DNA of 64,000 nucleotides. Origin: G942493375 sp942493375. Lineage in GTDB: Bacteria; Armatimonadota; UBA5829. How positions within the stretch are numbered: the stretch's first letter is position 1; the number at the start of each line of letters is the position of its first letter. Made by a program: the position numbers and the translations under genes. Shown here piece by piece: positions 61,919-64,000 of this stretch. Where the stretch lies: assembly GCA_942493375.1 (NCBI GenBank), contig OW818698.1, positions 4,278,001 to 4,342,000 on the forward strand, written 5' to 3'. A model generated the notes under the pieces. It was not told the DNA's origin. It ran no database searches and was given only the letters and a program-made list of their open reading frames with translations.

Positions 61919-63337
61919 TTGAACAATCATTATCAACTATTAGCTATAACCATAGGGTGTTTGGCTGTTTTTTGTTGTGGGGTTTCTGGGGAGGCTCGGG
62001 TTAAGAGTCGGTTTGTGGCTGAGTTGGCGGCTGGGAAGGCTCAGACTATTGTTACTTATGGGACCAGTTTGACTGCTGGAGGGGCATGGGTCTGGCAGCT
62101 TTCTAATGAATTGAATAAGGATTATCCGGGGCTTGCTACTGTGATCAACTCCGGGGCAGGGGCTATGTGGTCCAAGTGGGGTATTGAGAACCTGGATGAA
62201 CGGGTGATAAGCAAGAAACCTGATGCGGTTTTTATTGAGTTTTCGATTAATGATGCCTATTCGGACTACAAGATGCCGGTTTCTGAATCCCGGGCTAATT
62301 TGAATAATATGATTGACAGGATACTGGATGGGAATAAGTCCTGTGAGATTATTATAATGGTCATGAATCCTCCGATCAATGAACATCTTACCAATCGTCC
62401 TCATATCAAAGACTACAACCAGATGTACAGAGATGTAGCCAGGCAGCGGCATTTGATGTTGATTGATCATTATGCAAAGTGGGAGAAGATATTGAAAGCC
62501 GGACGGTATCCGGAACTGGTGCCTGACGGCATTCACCCGAACGATGCTGGCTGTGCCTTGATTATTACTCCGGGAATTATCAAAGCCCTGGGAATTGGAG
62601 AGAAGCCTAAGGTTATGACTAAGAATAATGCAGAGAAGTTGTTTGTGGTTATAAACGGCGAGAGTAACTCCGGAGGGGTTGCACAGAATGCAGACGCGCT
62701 GCCCACTGAGATAGGGGTCCGTAAGTCGGTGAAGATCCTCAACAATACTACCCTTGCTTCATTTGATGACTTGAATATTGGGGTCAATAACCTGATCGGG
62801 CATACAGGGATTCCAGTGGATAATGGTACTCATGGCTGGGAACTTGAGCTGGCTAACTGGGCAGAGAAACAAACTGAATACAGCAAACCTGTCTACCTTA
62901 TTAAAACCGGACACGGTGGTAGCAGGATTTCGGAGTGGAAGACAAGCGGGTTCTATTACACTACGTTTATGAACCGTTTGAATGCTGCAAAGAGACTGCT
63001 GAAGGGTGAGAAGTATAAAACAGTTGTCTTGTTTACGCTTGGACTCAACGATACGCTGACAGGCACGGATGTTACTGTCTGGAAAGCAGGAGTGACTGAG
63101 CATTTTAAGAACCTGCGCAGGGAACTGGGTGCGGATACTCCGATCATAATGACCCGGTTTATGGCTGCTTATCCGGTGTATAACAAGGCTATTGAAGAGC
63201 TTTGCAAGGAGATCCCTAATACCTATTCGGTGGAAACGCAGGATCTTCCGCTGCAGGATTCTTATCACTGGAACTATGTTGGGATGAAGACGATGACTGA
63301 CAGGATGCTGAAGGTGTATGAGTCTTTGAAGAAGTAG
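61919..63337 (+). CDS. secreted double-SGNH esterase (GDSL + SASA-type)
   Basis: A 472-residue exported protein with two SGNH-hydrolase domains in one chain. Domain one (about 35-235) has YGTSLT with S50, SINDAY as the Asn block and PDGIHPND as the closing Asp/His. Domain two (about 240-472) opens with NGESNSGG (S249), like sialate/xylan O-acetylesterases, and ends near DSYHWN. Both catalytic sets appear complete. Likely removes acetyl groups from polysaccharides. TTG 61919 is preferred: GGAG (61909-61912) precedes it and a clean signal peptide results. ATG 61886 or 61907 are alternatives. Confidence 0.82.
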   Translation: MNNHYQLLAITIGCLAVFCCGVSGEARVKSRFVAELAAGKAQTIVTYGTSLTAGGAWVWQLSNELNKDYPGLATVINSGAGAMWSKWGIENLDERVISKKPDAVFIEFSINDAYSDYKMPVSESRANLNNMIDRILDGNKSCEIIIMVMNPPINEHLTNRPHIKDYNQMYRDVARQRHLMLIDHYAKWEKILKAGRYPELVPDGIHPNDAGCALIITPGIIKALGIGEKPKVMTKNNAEKLFVVINGESNSGGVAQNADALPTEIGVRKSVKILNNTTLASFDDLNIGVNNLIGHTGIPVDNGTHGWELELANWAEKQTEYSKPVYLIKTGHGGSRISEWKTSGFYYTTFMNRLNAAKRLLKGEKYKTVVLFTLGLNDTLTGTDVTVWKAGVTEHFKNLRRELGADTPIIMTRFMAAYPVYNKAIEELCKEIPNTYSVETQDLPLQDSYHWNYVGMKTMTDRMLKVYESLKK

Positions 63338-63368
63338 GCTGGAGATTTTATCTCCGGATCCGTTTCCT

Positions 63369-63405
63369 TTAAATATGGAGGGCTATATTCGCCCTCCATA
63401 TTTAA
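63369..63405. terminator. bidirectional terminator between convergent genes
   Basis: TTAAATATGGAGGGC (63369-63383) and GCCCTCCATATTTAA (63391-63405) form a perfect 15-bp stem with A/T-rich flanks on both sides, between converging genes. Confidence 0.85.
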
Positions 63406-63446
63406 TAGTCCTTATTCAGTTGTGTATTCAATTTTAGTAACTGTGT

Positions 63447-64000
63447 TTATTGAACTGATTTGGGGGTGGTGTCAGGGAGCATTGCGTTATGGCTCAACAC
63501 TATCCCGAAACCTGTCCCGGATGCAACATGCACGTTCTTGCCAATAGCAGGTCTGACATGCTGCTGGTTATACGGGTGATTTGAACCTGAACCTAACACT
63601 GCACCTACGAATGGTCGGTTGCCCATTGGCCGTCCGATGGCTAATCCTGCTCCGGCTCCGGAGGCTATGAACCTGTTGTCTCTATTCGGACTGGTTACAC
63701 TGATGAGCCTGCCGGAGGCCATGTCCAGCCTGGCACTGCGGTCATCCAGGGAGATGAGCTTTCCACTTAACGGTAAGCGAGTGCCATCAATCAGCTTTGC
63801 GCTTACAAAACTGATACCAAGCTGGCCAGCTCTCCTGCCATTCGCCTTTATCACTGATTCGATTCGTCCAGTGAATCTGGTGTCCTTTGGGAATCCACCG
63901 TTCATGCTGGTTTGGTACGCATAGAAGTTGTCTCCGACTTTACTGGTGGCTGAACTGATTGGACTATCCAGAGCGACTGCGATAACTGTCTTTCTGGGAA
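63447..64000 (-). CDS. partial secreted protein with glycine zipper, cut at window edge
   Basis: The ATG at 63905 is internal: the same frame stays open to base 64000 and encodes RKTVIAVALDSPISSATSK before it, so the gene begins beyond the window. The visible 184 residues show the pattern of secreted proteins that have beta-strand entry repeats (VIAVALDSPISS, GRIESVIKANGR), then a glycine zipper (GAGAGLAIG and GAVLGSGS near the end). Such proteins often insert into or span membranes. No enzymatic motif seen. It converges on the esterase gene. Confidence 0.7.
   Translation of the reverse strand, partial: PRKTVIAVALDSPISSATSKVGDNFYAYQTSMNGGFPKDTRFTGRIESVIKANGRRAGQLGISFVSAKLIDGTRLPLSGKLISLDDRSARLDMASGRLISVTSPNRDNRFIASGAGAGLAIGRPMGNRPFVGAVLGSGSNHPYNQQHVRPAIGKNVHVASGTGFGIVLSHNAMLPDTTPKSVQ

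Overview
The window reads as a moderate-GC chromosomal segment of an uncultured heterotrophic bacterium specialised in complex glycans. Most genes encode secreted carbohydrate-active enzymes: a GH29 fucosidase, a heparinase II/III-type lyase, three DUF4838 proteins, two DUF4091 proteins, two pectate-lyase-like beta-helix proteins, a third large beta-helix protein, a GH2 mannosidase-like enzyme, a GH5-like enzyme, a GH36 galactosidase, a six-hairpin glycosidase-like protein, esterases, and several TIM-barrel-like proteins that I cannot place. This gene set, together with URO-D-like, DUF362 and YHS proteins and frequent TTG starts, resembles Armatimonadota or PVC-group (Lentisphaerota/Planctomycetota) genomes. 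I cannot decide the phylum from sequence alone. No rRNA, tRNA, CRISPR array or phage module was seen.

Layout. 1-6111: a membrane protein, the fucosidase and the first DUF4838 protein, then a minus-strand CoA-binding/DUF362 pair and a small cupin. 6308-18328: a plus-strand run of heparinase, DUF1186/SEC-C, DUF4838, an orphan Phd antitoxin, an esterase, a beta-helix protein, a URO-D family protein and a cytoplasmic DUF4838 protein. 18457-24224: an unknown secreted protein converging on a minus-strand GH2-pirin-GH5 group. 24268-25793: an IS110-family element. 25886-37749: DUF4091, YHS, a SUMF1-type lipoprotein, an HTH/TIM-barrel protein, a six-hairpin glycosidase, a large beta-helix protein and an M50-like membrane protease. 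37930-48064: mostly minus-strand secreted proteins, a nitrilase-family amidase and a phosphodiester glycosidase-like protein. 48362-55375: a compact four-gene plus-strand run of metzincin-like protease, partner, beta-helix protein and GH36. 55376-64000: a long non-coding stretch, small and unknown genes, a WD40 protein, a Phd/VapC toxin-antitoxin pair, a double SGNH esterase and a truncated gene at the edge.

The logic appears to be stepwise dismantling of a fucosylated, acetylated, possibly uronic-acid-containing glycan. Lyases, beta-helix enzymes and esterases would open the polymer outside the cytoplasm. Exo-glycosidases, some with no signal peptide (GH2, GH5, GH36, one DUF4838 protein), would finish oligosaccharides inside. 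No SusC/SusD, TonB or ABC sugar transporter and no conventional sugar regulator lies in the window.

The most interesting non-genic signals are: (i) a three-copy palindromic MITE-like family (28511, 44308, 48198); (ii) a structured region just behind the IS110 transposase that could hold a bridge RNA; (iii) a GAAAC array repeating at about 10.4 bp (55548-55666); and (iv) two very long near-perfect palindromes (30089-30153, 42080-42157). Among proteins, the metzincin-like protease with calcium-binding repeats, the HTH-TIM-barrel fusion and the double SGNH esterase stand out.
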